The translations under genes were made by a program, and so were the position numbers. A stretch of 64,000 nt of DNA from assembly GCF_005145045.1 (NCBI RefSeq), contig NZ_CP039692.1:1381501-1445500 (forward strand), given 5' to 3'. Positions 38,923-47,792 of the stretch are shown in pieces. This DNA is from Agrobacterium larrymoorei. GTDB lineage: Bacteria > Pseudomonadota > Alphaproteobacteria > Rhizobiales > Rhizobiaceae. Position 1 is the first letter of the stretch. Each line of letters starts with the position of its first letter. The notes below the pieces were generated by a model that ran no database searches, was not told the origin of the DNA, and worked only from the letters and a program-made list of their open reading frames with translations.

Positions 38923-39936
38923 GCGTTTATCCTCCCGTAACGTCAGGCTTTTTAGCTTCATTACAGGCAAATGAGGCTCTGGCAAGGGACGTTGCAGGCG
39001 CAAACCCGCAAATGTACTGTCTTCAACATAATATTGGAGTAGAAGTATTTTCCGAACTCGCGCGTTTACGCCATGCTCATCAGCATACAGCCTCTAGCTC
39101 CGTCACGCATCTGGCGGTCGAGGCCGCACCTAAACGCCTATGTTCAGTCGCGCGCCAGCCTTGAGGTCGGGCGCCGGCGCAACTCATGAGATGCGCTAAA
39201 CGGTTTATGCCGCTGTATAGTTGGACTAGATGGAGCCTGCGCTGCTACGTTGCATGGAGGCAATGAAATTATATGATTGATATTAAGAACATAATATATC
39301 TATACTGATGAAATAACATTTTTTACTGTGTGGTTAAAGATTTCCGTTGGGGCGACGCCCAAAAAAAGTCTGAAGAAATAGGAGTTTTTTTACGTTGAAA
39401 AACAAATCTTCATTTTGTACATCCTGTGGATGAAATTCACGCTCTGTTTTAGTGATCTGGAAAAACACCCGGGTATCAAAGAGATTTCGTCTCTTTAGTA
39501 CTGTTTTTTTTAAATCGGGCTTTTGGTTACAGGTCGAATCATTCCAATATAGTGGTTGTAATAGGACTTCGAATTAACCAAATTTTAAAAGGTTATAGAG
39601 AATAGTCCAGTCGCTGAGGTGGGAAGTGGGCAATGCACTCGCAGCTAATGATAAGCTGCATATGTGCCTGTTCATGACAATCTCAAATTATTTGGCGTAA
39701 AAGGTCGGAGCCCGTAAGGGCTCTGCGTGCATGATGCCTTCCAGTACGCCGGCTCTCGAAAGCCATGTTTTCCAAGGATCGTTATTGCCCTGACGGGCGC
39801 CGGGTCGACTTTGCCGTCGGTTTGGTGCGCTGGTTTGCGAACGTTTGATCGTTCGCGCAGCTATGCGTGGTTTGAAGCCATTCATGTTGCCCGGCGCAGA
39901 TAACATTTGTCATTTGCCAAACGGGGGCACGCGTCC
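38923..39936. other. 1-kb gene-free region with AT-rich core and hairpins
   Basis: No convincing gene is seen; a 72-codon minus-strand frame at 39688-39906 has no recognisable features. About 39230-39640 is strikingly AT-rich, with repeated TATA-like stretches near 39270-39310. Hairpins: 39478-39496 (7-bp stem followed by T8), 39708-39723 (6-bp stem, GUAA tetraloop) and 39837-39856 (7-bp stem). It probably holds the promoter and a structured leader for the downstream giant repeat gene. Confidence 0.55.
39708..39856 (+). promoter_or_regulatory. Putative structured 5' leader of the giant repeat gene
   Basis: Two perfect stem-loops, GAGCCC-GTAA-GGGCTC (39708-39723) and GCGAACG-TTTGAT-CGTTCGC (39837-39856), lie ~80-230 bp before the ATG at 39937. 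The first is closed by a GNRA tetraloop. They could be leader-RNA elements controlling expression. No known riboswitch class was recognised. Confidence 0.35.
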
Positions 39937-42900
39937 ATGACGTCAATTGTAGCTAATCTTTCGATCAAGCAGATAAGCAATCTTTCCACCACTACGATGA
40001 AGTCACTCACATCGGCTGACATCGCTGCGCTCAGCAATGCGCAGATTGGTGCTCTTAGTTCTACGCAGATCGGCGCGCTGAACACCGACATAATGTCGTC
40101 CATCGGCAGCGACAAGATCAGCGCAATCTCCGCCAAGGCAATTGTAGGCCTAACGGTCGATCAGTTGACTGCGATTGGTTCTGCTCAGGTTGTTGGCCTG
40201 ACGACGACACAAGTTGCGGCAATGTACGCAAGCCAGATCGGCGCTCTCAATGATGAGGGCTTGGAGGCTTTGAGCTCGGCGCAAGTAGCCGTCATGAAAT
40301 CCGATCAGGTCGCTACGCTGTCTGCTGATGAGCTGAAGAAATTCACGACGGATGAGATTGCAGCGATCAACACAAAGGCTCTTGCCGGTCTCCAGACTTC
40401 TGAAATCGCTTCGCTGGAAACCTCTGTTCTGCAGGCCTTCTCCAGCACACAGCTGGGTGCGTTCAACTCCTTGCAGCTCGGCGCTCTCAAGACCGAACAG
40501 CTTGCCGTACTGAAAACCGAACAGCTTGCAGGTCTTTCCGCCAAGCAGATCGTCTCGCTTGACTCCGGTGCTGTCAGCGGCCTGACTTCGGATCAGGTTT
40601 CAAAGCTCTCTGCGGTACAGGTTGCTGCACTGACGTCTAACCAGATCGACAGCATCAGCGATGACGCCATTGCTGGTTTCACAAGCGATCAGGCCAAGGT
40701 CCTGACCTCTGCTCAGGTTGCCAAGCTGTCTGCAGATGACCTGAAAAAGTTCGCTGCGGACGAGATTGCTGCCATTAACACCAAGGCACTCGCCGGTCTT
40801 CAGAGTGACGTACTCGGTGCACTGGAAACTGCATCCCTGCAGGCTTTCTCCAGCGCGCAGCTTGGTGCGATGACTTCGTCTCAGCTCGGCGCTCTCAAGA
40901 CCGAACAGCTTGCAGTACTGAAAACAGAACAGCTTGCAGGTCTTACGGCCAAGCAGATCGTCTCGCTCGACACGGGTGCTGTCAGCGGTCTGACTTCGGA
41001 TCAGGTTGCCAAGCTCTCCACAACGCAGGTTGCTGCACTGACCTCCGACCAGCTGGCAAACTTCAGTGGTGATGCGATCACGGCTCTGACGTCCGATCAG
41101 GCCAAGGTTCTGACATCTGCTCAGGTCTCCACCCTGTCCGCAGAAGAACTGAAGACCTTCTCCACGGATGAAATTGCAGCGATCAGCACCAAGGCACTTG
41201 CAGGTCTCCAGACTTCTGAGATTGCCCTGCTGGAAACCGCTGCTCTGCAGGCATTCAGCGGCGCGCAGATTGGCTCTCTGAACACAAATCAGATCGCCTC
41301 GCTCACGACTGAACAGGTCGGCTTGCTTGCGACCGGTCAGGTTGCCGCGCTCACATCCAAGCAGCTCGCTGCTCTGGTGCCTGGAAAGCTCAGCACGCTC
41401 ACCACTGATCAGGTGAACGTTCTGACCAACCAGCAGTTGACGGCATTGAGCACAGCTCAGCTCGCCGCCTTCAGCGCCGATGCGGTCAAGGCTTTGGACT
41501 CCGATCAGATCGCCGTTCTGAGCTCCGGTCAGGTCGCCACGCTCTCTGCTGACGAACTGAAGGACTTCACGGCGGATGAGATTGCAGCGATCAACACCAA
41601 GGCTCTCGCAGGTCTCCAGACTTCTGAGATCGCCTTGCTGGAAACTGCCTCCCTGCAGGCCTTCACCAGCACGCAGCTTGGTGCTCTGAACGCATCTCAG
41701 CTCGGCGCTCTCAAGACCGAACAGCTTGCAGTACTGAAAACAGAACAGCTCGCAGGTCTTTCCGCCAAGCAGATCGTCTCGCTCGACACGGGCGCTGTCA
41801 GCGGTCTGACTTCGGATCAGGTTGCCAAGCTCTCCACGACGCAGGTTGCTGCGCTGACTGCGGACCAAATCAACAGCATTAGCGATGACGCTGTTGCAGG
41901 TTTCACGAGCGATCAGGCCAAGGCCTTGACCTCTGTTCAGGTCGCCAAGCTGTCTGCAGATGATCTGAAAAAGTTTGCTACTGACGAGATTGCTGCCATT
42001 AGCACCAAGGCACTCGCCGGTCTTCAGAGTGACGTACTCGGTGCACTGGAAACTGCATCCCTGCAGGCTTTCTCCAGCGCGCAGCTTGGTGCGATGACTT
42101 CGTCTCAGCTCGGCGCTCTCAAGACCGAACAGCTTGCAGTACTGAAAACAGAACAGCTTGCAGGTCTTACGGCCAAGCAGATCGTCTCGCTCGACACGGG
42201 TGCTGTCAGCGGTCTGACTTCGGATCAGGTTGCCAAGCTCTCCACAACGCAGGTTGCTGCACTGACCTCCGACCAGCTGGCAAACTTCAGTGGTGATGCG
42301 ATCACGGCTCTGACGTCCGATCAGGCCAAGGTTCTGACATCTGCTCAGGTCTCCACCCTGTCCGCAGAAGAACTGAAGACCTTCTCCACGGATGAAATTG
42401 CAGCGATCAGCACCAAGGCACTTGCAGGTCTCCAGACTTCTGAGATTGCCCTGCTGGAAACCGCTGCTCTGCAGGCATTCAGCGGCGCGCAGATTGGCTC
42501 TCTGAACACAAATCAGATCGCCTCGCTCACGACTGAACAGGTCGGCTTGCTTGCGACCGGTCAGGTTGCCGCGCTCACATCCAAGCAGCTCGCTGCTCTG
42601 GTGCCTGGAAAGCTCAGCACGCTCACCACTGATCAGGTGAACGTTCTGACCAACCAGCAGTTGACGGCATTGAGCACAGCTCAGCTCGCCGCCTTCAGCG
42701 CCGATGCGGTCAAGGCTTTGGACTCCGATCAGATCGCCGTTCTGAGCTCCGGTCAGGTCGCCACGCTCTCTGCTGACGAACTGAAGGACTTCACGGCGGA
42801 TGAGATTGCAGCGATCAACACCAAGGCTCTCGCAGGTCTCCAGACTTCTGAGATTGCCTTGCTGGAAACCGCTGCCCTGCAGGCCTTCACCAGCACGCAG

Positions 42901-44589
42901 CTCGGCGCTCTAAACGCATCTCAGCTCGGCGCTCTCAAGACCGAACAGCTTGCAGTACTGAAAACAGAACAGCTCGCAGGTCTTACGGCCAAGCAGATCG
43001 TCTCGCTCGACACGGGCGCTGTCAGCGGTCTGACTTCGGATCAGGTTGCCAAGCTCTCCACGGCGCAGATCAATGCACTGACCTCCGACCAGCTGGCAGG
43101 CTTCAATGGTGATGCGATCAAGGCTCTGACGTCCGATCAGGCCAAGGTTCTGACATCGGCTCAGGTTTCCACCCTGTCCGCAGAAGAACTGAAGACCTTC
43201 TCCACGGATGAGATTGCAGCGATCAGCACCAAGGCACTTGCAGGTCTCCAGACTTCTGAGATTGCCCTGCTGGAAACCGCTGCTCTGCAGGCCTTCTCCG
43301 GCAGTCAGATCGGCTCTCTGAATACAAGTCAGATCGCCTCGCTCACGACTGAACAGGTCGGCTTGCTCTCAACCGATCAGGTTGCTGCCCTCACATCCAA
43401 GCAGCTCGCTGCTCTGGTGCCTGGAAAGCTCAGCACGCTCACCACTGATCAGGTGAACGTTCTGACCAACCAGCAGTTGACGGCATTGAGCACAGCTCAG
43501 CTCGCCGCCTTCAGCGCCGATGCGGTCAAGGCTTTGGACTCCGATCAGATCGCCGTTCTGAGCTCCGGTCAGGTCGCCACGCTCTCTGCTGACGAACTGA
43601 AGGACTTCACGGCGGATGAGATTGCAGCGATCAACACCAAGGCTCTCGCAGGTCTCCAGACTTCTGAGATCGCCTTGCTGGAAACTGCCTCCCTGCAGGC
43701 CTTCACCAGCACGCAGCTTGGTGCTCTGAACGCATCTCAGCTCGGCGCTCTCAAGACCGAACAGCTTGCAGTACTGAAAACAGAACAGCTTGCAGGTCTT
43801 ACGGCCAAGCAGATCGTCTCTCTCGACACGGGCGCTGTCAGCGGTCTGACTTCGGATCAGGTTGCAAAGCTCTCCACGGTGCAAGTTAACGCATTGACCT
43901 CCGACCAGCTGGCAGGCTTCAATGGTGATGCGATCAAGGGTCTGACGTCCGATCAGGTCAAGGTTCTGACATCGGCTCAGGTTTCCACCCTGTCCGCAGA
44001 AGAACTGAACACCTTCACGACGGATGAGATCGCAGCGATCAGCACTAAGGCTCTTTCGGGTCTCACGACGAGTGCGCTTGCTGACCTCGACGCTACCAAC
44101 CTGAAGTCCTTGAGCACCCAGCAGATCACCGCGCTTAATACCGCCCAAATACAGGGATTGACCGGTGAAAAGGTTGGTGAACTGACGACAGCGCAAATCT
44201 CTGCTCTGACTTCGAAGCAGATTTCGTTGTTGACAACGGAAGCGGTGACCGGTCTGACGACCGATCAGATTGCATCGATGACCACGCTTCTGGGCGCTTT
44301 CTCAACCGATCAGATTGTCGCTATGGACGCCAATCAGATTGAAGCTATCTCGACGGATGGAGCCGCTAGCCTGACGTCTAGCCAGATATCGGCAATGAAT
44401 GCCGAAGATATCTCGAAGTTCACGACCGATGAACTTGGTAAGCTGACGTTGAAGGCGGTTAAGGGCCTGACAACGGACAACGTTGCCAGCTTGACATCGT
44501 CGCAGGCGAGCAGCTTCACTCAGGCACAACTCCAGGCAATGGATCAGGCGCAGGTCGAGGCTATCCAGAAGCAGTACAGCTCCAACTAA
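39937..44589 (+). CDS. Giant octapeptide-repeat protein, unknown family
   Basis: A 1550-residue protein made almost wholly of ~190 octads with consensus A-L-T-S-x-Q-V/I/L-A. Leucine at position 2, Ser/Thr at 3-4, glutamine at 6 and an aliphatic residue at 7 are strongly kept. Seventeen octads make a 136-residue module; homologous points in successive modules (LKxFxxDEIAAI) fall exactly 408 bp apart ten times, from 40333 to 44005. The first ~132 and last ~58 residues are degenerate versions. There is no cysteine or tryptophan, no Sec signal, no RTX motif, no LPXTG and no membrane segment. One octad near the C-terminus is seven residues (MTTLLGA). A solenoid or long fibre is likely. The start is ATG 39937 behind GGGGG; a TTG at 39907 is an alternative. 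Function unknown. Confidence 0.9.
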   Translation: MTSIVANLSIKQISNLSTTTMKSLTSADIAALSNAQIGALSSTQIGALNTDIMSSIGSDKISAISAKAIVGLTVDQLTAIGSAQVVGLTTTQVAAMYASQIGALNDEGLEALSSAQVAVMKSDQVATLSADELKKFTTDEIAAINTKALAGLQTSEIASLETSVLQAFSSTQLGAFNSLQLGALKTEQLAVLKTEQLAGLSAKQIVSLDSGAVSGLTSDQVSKLSAVQVAALTSNQIDSISDDAIAGFTSDQAKVLTSAQVAKLSADDLKKFAADEIAAINTKALAGLQSDVLGALETASLQAFSSAQLGAMTSSQLGALKTEQLAVLKTEQLAGLTAKQIVSLDTGAVSGLTSDQVAKLSTTQVAALTSDQLANFSGDAITALTSDQAKVLTSAQVSTLSAEELKTFSTDEIAAISTKALAGLQTSEIALLETAALQAFSGAQIGSLNTNQIASLTTEQVGLLATGQVAALTSKQLAALVPGKLSTLTTDQVNVLTNQQLTALSTAQLAAFSADAVKALDSDQIAVLSSGQVATLSADELKDFTADEIAAINTKALAGLQTSEIALLETASLQAFTSTQLGALNASQLGALKTEQLAVLKTEQLAGLSAKQIVSLDTGAVSGLTSDQVAKLSTTQVAALTADQINSISDDAVAGFTSDQAKALTSVQVAKLSADDLKKFATDEIAAISTKALAGLQSDVLGALETASLQAFSSAQLGAMTSSQLGALKTEQLAVLKTEQLAGLTAKQIVSLDTGAVSGLTSDQVAKLSTTQVAALTSDQLANFSGDAITALTSDQAKVLTSAQVSTLSAEELKTFSTDEIAAISTKALAGLQTSEIALLETAALQAFSGAQIGSLNTNQIASLTTEQVGLLATGQVAALTSKQLAALVPGKLSTLTTDQVNVLTNQQLTALSTAQLAAFSADAVKALDSDQIAVLSSGQVATLSADELKDFTADEIAAINTKALAGLQTSEIALLETAALQAFTSTQLGALNASQLGALKTEQLAVLKTEQLAGLTAKQIVSLDTGAVSGLTSDQVAKLSTAQINALTSDQLAGFNGDAIKALTSDQAKVLTSAQVSTLSAEELKTFSTDEIAAISTKALAGLQTSEIALLETAALQAFSGSQIGSLNTSQIASLTTEQVGLLSTDQVAALTSKQLAALVPGKLSTLTTDQVNVLTNQQLTALSTAQLAAFSADAVKALDSDQIAVLSSGQVATLSADELKDFTADEIAAINTKALAGLQTSEIALLETASLQAFTSTQLGALNASQLGALKTEQLAVLKTEQLAGLTAKQIVSLDTGAVSGLTSDQVAKLSTVQVNALTSDQLAGFNGDAIKGLTSDQVKVLTSAQVSTLSAEELNTFTTDEIAAISTKALSGLTTSALADLDATNLKSLSTQQITALNTAQIQGLTGEKVGELTTAQISALTSKQISLLTTEAVTGLTTDQIASMTTLLGAFSTDQIVAMDANQIEAISTDGAASLTSSQISAMNAEDISKFTTDELGKLTLKAVKGLTTDNVASLTSSQASSFTQAQLQAMDQAQVEAIQKQYSSN
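40779..41630 (+). repeat. 852-bp perfect direct repeat, copy 1
   Basis: Identical base for base, as far as I can read, to 42003-42854 at an offset of 1224 bp (three modules). First mismatches are at 40778/42002 and 41631/42855. Confidence 0.9.
42003..42854 (+). repeat. 852-bp perfect direct repeat, copy 2
   Basis: Second copy of the 1224-bp-spaced duplication inside the octad-repeat gene. Identity over 852 bp shows recent duplication or gene conversion. Confidence 0.9.
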
Positions 44590-44614
44590 TAGCTGTAAAA
44601 TTTACTGAAGCAGT

Positions 44615-44646
44615 ACGGCGCCGGAGTAATCCGGCGCCGTTTTTTG
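44615..44646 (+). terminator. Strong terminator after the giant repeat gene
   Basis: 10-bp perfect stem ACGGCGCCGG/CCGGCGCCGT with a 6-base loop, then TTTTTG. It lies 25 bp past the stop. Confidence 0.93.
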
Positions 44647-44678
44647 TTTTCTGTACTTGCAGGAAACTGAAAAAGAGC

Positions 44679-45875
44679 TCACCGATGGCTCGGCAGCTTC
44701 GGCAGCAGTACCGTCAACAAACCTAGCAACGGCATGTAGGAGCAGAGGCGGTAGACGAATTCTATGCCTTCGCGATCTGCGAATATGCCGAGGACTGCGG
44801 CGCCTATGCCTCCGAAGCCGAATGCGAAGCCGAAGAACATGCCGGCTATGAGGCCGACGCGGCCGGGGACGAGTTCCTGGGCGAAGACCACGATGGCTGA
44901 AAAGGCGGAGGAGAAGATGAAGCCGATCACGACAACGAGTACGGCGGTCCAGAAAAGGTTTGCGTAAGGCAGCATCAGCGCAAAGGGAATGACGCCGAGG
45001 ATCGAGAACCAGATCACCACGCGCGAGCCGAAACGGTCGCCGATCGGCCCGCCGAAAAAGACCCCTGCGGCAGATGCGCCGAGGAAGAGGAAGAGCAGGA
45101 TCTGGGCGTTCTGCACCGAAACACCGAATTTCTCGATGGTAAAGAAGGTGAAGTAGCTGGAAAGGCTCGCCAGATAGGCGTTTTTCGTGGCGGTCAGAAT
45201 GAGCAGCACGACGAGCGTGGTCATGACCTTGTTGCGGGCGAGTGGAAGCGCGCGGCTGACGACCTTTTTGCCCGCGGCGCTGCGACGATGACGGCTGTAC
45301 CAGACGCTGACCCAGGAGAGGACCAGGAACCCGGCGAGCGCGATCAATGAAAACCAGCTGAGGCTTTCCTGTCCCCGTGGAATAACGATAAAGGCGGCCA
45401 GAAGAGGCCCGATGGCCGTGCCGGTGTTACCGCCGACCTGGAAGAAGGACTGCGCAAGGCCGTGACGTCCGCCAGAGGCGATGCGGGCAACGCGCGATGC
45501 CTCAGGATGGAAAATAGCGGAACCAACGCCGATCAGGCAGGCGCCGATAACGAGAACGGGGAAACTATGCGCAAAGGCCAGCGTAATGAGGCCGACGCAG
45601 GTGGAAAGCATGGCCACGGGCAGCGAAAATGGCATAGGCCATTTGTCGGTCGCGATGCCGACGGCGGGCTGTAGCAGGGACGCCGTTACCTGAAAAGCAA
45701 AGGTGAGAAGGCCGATCTGCATGAAATCGAGCGCGTAATTTGCTTTCAGCAGCGGGTATAGCGACGTCAGCAGCGATTGCATGATGTCGTTGAGCATGTG
45801 GCAGAAGCTGGCCGCAGCTATGATTGAAAAGGTTGTGGCTTCAGCATTGAAGCCGGGGTTGGTCACTCTGGCCAT
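44679..45875 (-). CDS. MFS efflux transporter, fosmidomycin-resistance type
   Basis: A 398-residue twelve-helix protein. The N-terminal stretch SFCHMLNDIMQSLLTSLYPLLK and the block GVGSAIFHPEASRVARIASGGRHGLAQSFFQVGGN are characteristic of the Fsr group, which exports fosmidomycin and related small molecules in E. coli. The natural substrate here is unknown. The start at 45875 is chosen for its AGGAG site; thirteen additional in-frame codons upstream are discarded. It is monocistronic, and divergent from the antiporter gene. Confidence 0.88.
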   Translation of the reverse strand: MARVTNPGFNAEATTFSIIAAASFCHMLNDIMQSLLTSLYPLLKANYALDFMQIGLLTFAFQVTASLLQPAVGIATDKWPMPFSLPVAMLSTCVGLITLAFAHSFPVLVIGACLIGVGSAIFHPEASRVARIASGGRHGLAQSFFQVGGNTGTAIGPLLAAFIVIPRGQESLSWFSLIALAGFLVLSWVSVWYSRHRRSAAGKKVVSRALPLARNKVMTTLVVLLILTATKNAYLASLSSYFTFFTIEKFGVSVQNAQILLFLFLGASAAGVFFGGPIGDRFGSRVVIWFSILGVIPFALMLPYANLFWTAVLVVVIGFIFSSAFSAIVVFAQELVPGRVGLIAGMFFGFAFGFGGIGAAVLGIFADREGIEFVYRLCSYMPLLGLLTVLLPKLPSHR

Positions 45876-46110
45876 GTGGGAATCTCCTAAACGCGCATCC
45901 GCGCGGATACCCACGTTTTGAGAGCCCTATGCTTCTCCTTCAAGCCCAAAAAACATGCTTTCGTGCATTTTAGAGAAATAAAATCTTAACCTTTCGATGG
46001 ATCGCTTTGCGACGCAATTGTTTGTTGGCCATTTGAAAGGCTTGCGCTGTCCTCATCCTGCCGCTATCGCCAAATTATATTTAAGCTGATTTCGAATTTT
46101 CGGAGTGAAA

Positions 46111-47751
46111 ATGGAAAGCATCGCGGTCATTCTTTCCATGCTTCTGGCTGTGGTTTTCAGTGGATGGCTGGCACGGCTTTCGCCAGTTGCCGTGCCTTTG
46201 CCCTTGGTGCAGATCGCGCTTGGATCGGCAATTGCCTTCTTCTCCGGTTCTGCCGCAGAGCTTGATCCGCACGTTTTCTTTCTGCTCTTTCTGCCGCCGC
46301 TGTTGTTTCTGGATGGATGGCGCATTCCGAAAGAGGGACTGTTTCGCGACATAGGGATCATTCTCGAGCTTGCCCTTGGGCTCGTCGTTTTCACGGTTTT
46401 AGGGCTGGGTTTCCTCATTCACTGGATGATTCCGTCCGTCCCGTTGCCTGTCGCCTTCGCGCTGGCGGCAATCGTTTCACCGACGGATCCCGTCGCGGTT
46501 TCGGCAATCTCCGCCCGAGTGCCAGTGCCGAAGCGGCTGATGCATATTCTGGAAGGGGAAGCCTTGCTGAACGATGCATCCGGCCTCGTTTGCATGCGCT
46601 TTGCCGTGGCGGCGGTCTTGAGCGCGTCCTTTTCTCCGGCCTCGGCAGTCGTGTCTTTTATCTGGGTCGCGGCCAGTGGCATCGGCATGGGCGTCGGGGT
46701 GACGCTTCTGGTGACGCGCATAAAGGAGAGGGTGACGCTCAAGGTAGGCGAAGAGCCGGGAATCGAAATTCTTGTCAGCCTCCTGATCCCGTTCGGCGTC
46801 TATCTGCTGGCCGAAGCCGTGGAAGGGTCCGGCATTCTGGCCGCTGTCGCGGCTGGCGTCACCATGAGTTATGCCGAGCATCGGGGCAGGGCAATGGCCG
46901 CAACGCGGGTGAAGCGCGCCGCTGTTTGGGATACGGTGCAATTTACCCTGAATGGCGTCATTTTCGTTCTTCTTGGCGAACAATTGCCAGCGATTATTGC
47001 TGGGGCTGCCCGGGTCGTCAGCGAGGCGGGGCACAGCAGCCCGATATGGCTGGGTGTTTATGTGCTTGTTTTAACTGCCACTCTCGCTGTTCTGCGGTTG
47101 GTGTGGGTGTCTATTTCCCTGCGCTTCACCAGCTTCCGCGCTAATCGGCAGGGCCGCGAATTCGTCAGACCCGGCTGGAGGCTGATCGTCGCCACATCGC
47201 TGGCTGGTGTTCGCGGAGCGATTACCCTTGCTGGTATTCTGACCCTGCCGCTGGCGCTTGATAATGGCGCGCCGTTCCCGGCAAGAGATTTGGCTATTTT
47301 CCTGGCGGCGGGCGTCATCGTCACATCCCTGCTTGCTGCCAGCATAGGCCTGCCCGCGCTGTTGAGAAATCTGGAACTGCCGCCCGAAGCGGATATTCAG
47401 ATAAAAGAGGACAAGGCACGGATTGCCGGTGCGGAGGCGGCGATACGGGAAATCGAGCGTCTTCAACGCAGCCTGAGTGAGAAGGGCTATGACGATGAAA
47501 TCTATAGCGATATTGGCAACAGAATAGCTGCCTTTTACAAGGAGCGTATCCGCAATCGCACCGAGATATTGGATGACGTTCCGCAGGCAAAGGACGTTGC
47601 GAAGTTCGAAAACATGGTTCGGCTTGCCGCGATAAAGGCAGAGCGAAACGAAATTTTCGAGCTTCGGCGCAAGCGGGAAATTCCCGACGATCTTGCGCGA
47701 AAGCTGGTGCGGGAAATCGATTTGATCGAGACGCGGTTTACCGGACCTTGA
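46111..47751 (+). CDS. CPA1-type Na+/H+ antiporter
   Basis: A 546-residue protein. Residues ~1-420 contain about twelve membrane segments with the ion-binding motifs AIVSPTDPVAVSAI and EGEALLNDASGLV (the ND pair) and the conserved arginine region LAGVRGAITLAGIL. Residues ~430-546 are a charged, helical cytoplasmic tail that in NhaP/NHE-type proteins regulates activity. It exchanges Na+ or K+ for H+ for pH and salt balance. ATG 46111 follows CGGAG; GTG 46105 is too close to it. A strong hairpin follows the gene. Confidence 0.93.
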   Translation: MESIAVILSMLLAVVFSGWLARLSPVAVPLPLVQIALGSAIAFFSGSAAELDPHVFFLLFLPPLLFLDGWRIPKEGLFRDIGIILELALGLVVFTVLGLGFLIHWMIPSVPLPVAFALAAIVSPTDPVAVSAISARVPVPKRLMHILEGEALLNDASGLVCMRFAVAAVLSASFSPASAVVSFIWVAASGIGMGVGVTLLVTRIKERVTLKVGEEPGIEILVSLLIPFGVYLLAEAVEGSGILAAVAAGVTMSYAEHRGRAMAATRVKRAAVWDTVQFTLNGVIFVLLGEQLPAIIAGAARVVSEAGHSSPIWLGVYVLVLTATLAVLRLVWVSISLRFTSFRANRQGREFVRPGWRLIVATSLAGVRGAITLAGILTLPLALDNGAPFPARDLAIFLAAGVIVTSLLAASIGLPALLRNLELPPEADIQIKEDKARIAGAEAAIREIERLQRSLSEKGYDDEIYSDIGNRIAAFYKERIRNRTEILDDVPQAKDVAKFENMVRLAAIKAERNEIFELRRKREIPDDLARKLVREIDLIETRFTGP

Positions 47752-47780
47752 ACCGGTCGGGATGCCCCGACCGGTCTGTT
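47752..47780 (+). terminator. Terminator after the antiporter gene
   Basis: 10-bp perfect stem ACCGGTCGGG/CCCGACCGGT with a 4-base loop, followed by CTGTTTT. It starts one base after the stop codon and lies just beyond the end of convergent treY. Confidence 0.88.
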
Positions 47781-47792
47781 TTGCAGGCTTGA

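Larger units (their letters stand above)
40333..44412 (+). repeat. Ten tandem 408-bp modules inside the repeat gene
   Basis: Module starts (codon CTG of LKxF) lie at 40333, 40741, 41149, 41557, 41965, 42373, 42781, 43189, 43597 and 44005, with no spacing error. By sequence they fall into types in the order A, A', B, C, A', B, C, B, C, D. Each is 17 octads of 24 bp. Confidence 0.95.

Noticed and set aside
39688..39906. 72-codon minus-strand frame upstream of the giant gene
   Set aside because: No ribosome-binding site, no recognisable motif, and it overlaps the putative structured leader. It could be a decayed fragment but cannot be supported.
39907..39936. TTG start for the giant repeat protein
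   Set aside because: It would add ten residues without repeat character; ATG 39937 has a G-rich ribosome-binding stretch at suitable distance.
40600..41868. Long minus-strand frame in the repeat region
   Set aside because: A by-product of the 24-bp periodic sequence; composition is Cys/Arg/Gly-rich nonsense and it copies itself with the modules.
40333..44412. CRISPR-like or satellite array
   Set aside because: The repeats are an in-frame protein-coding series without unique spacers; the reading frame is open across all units.
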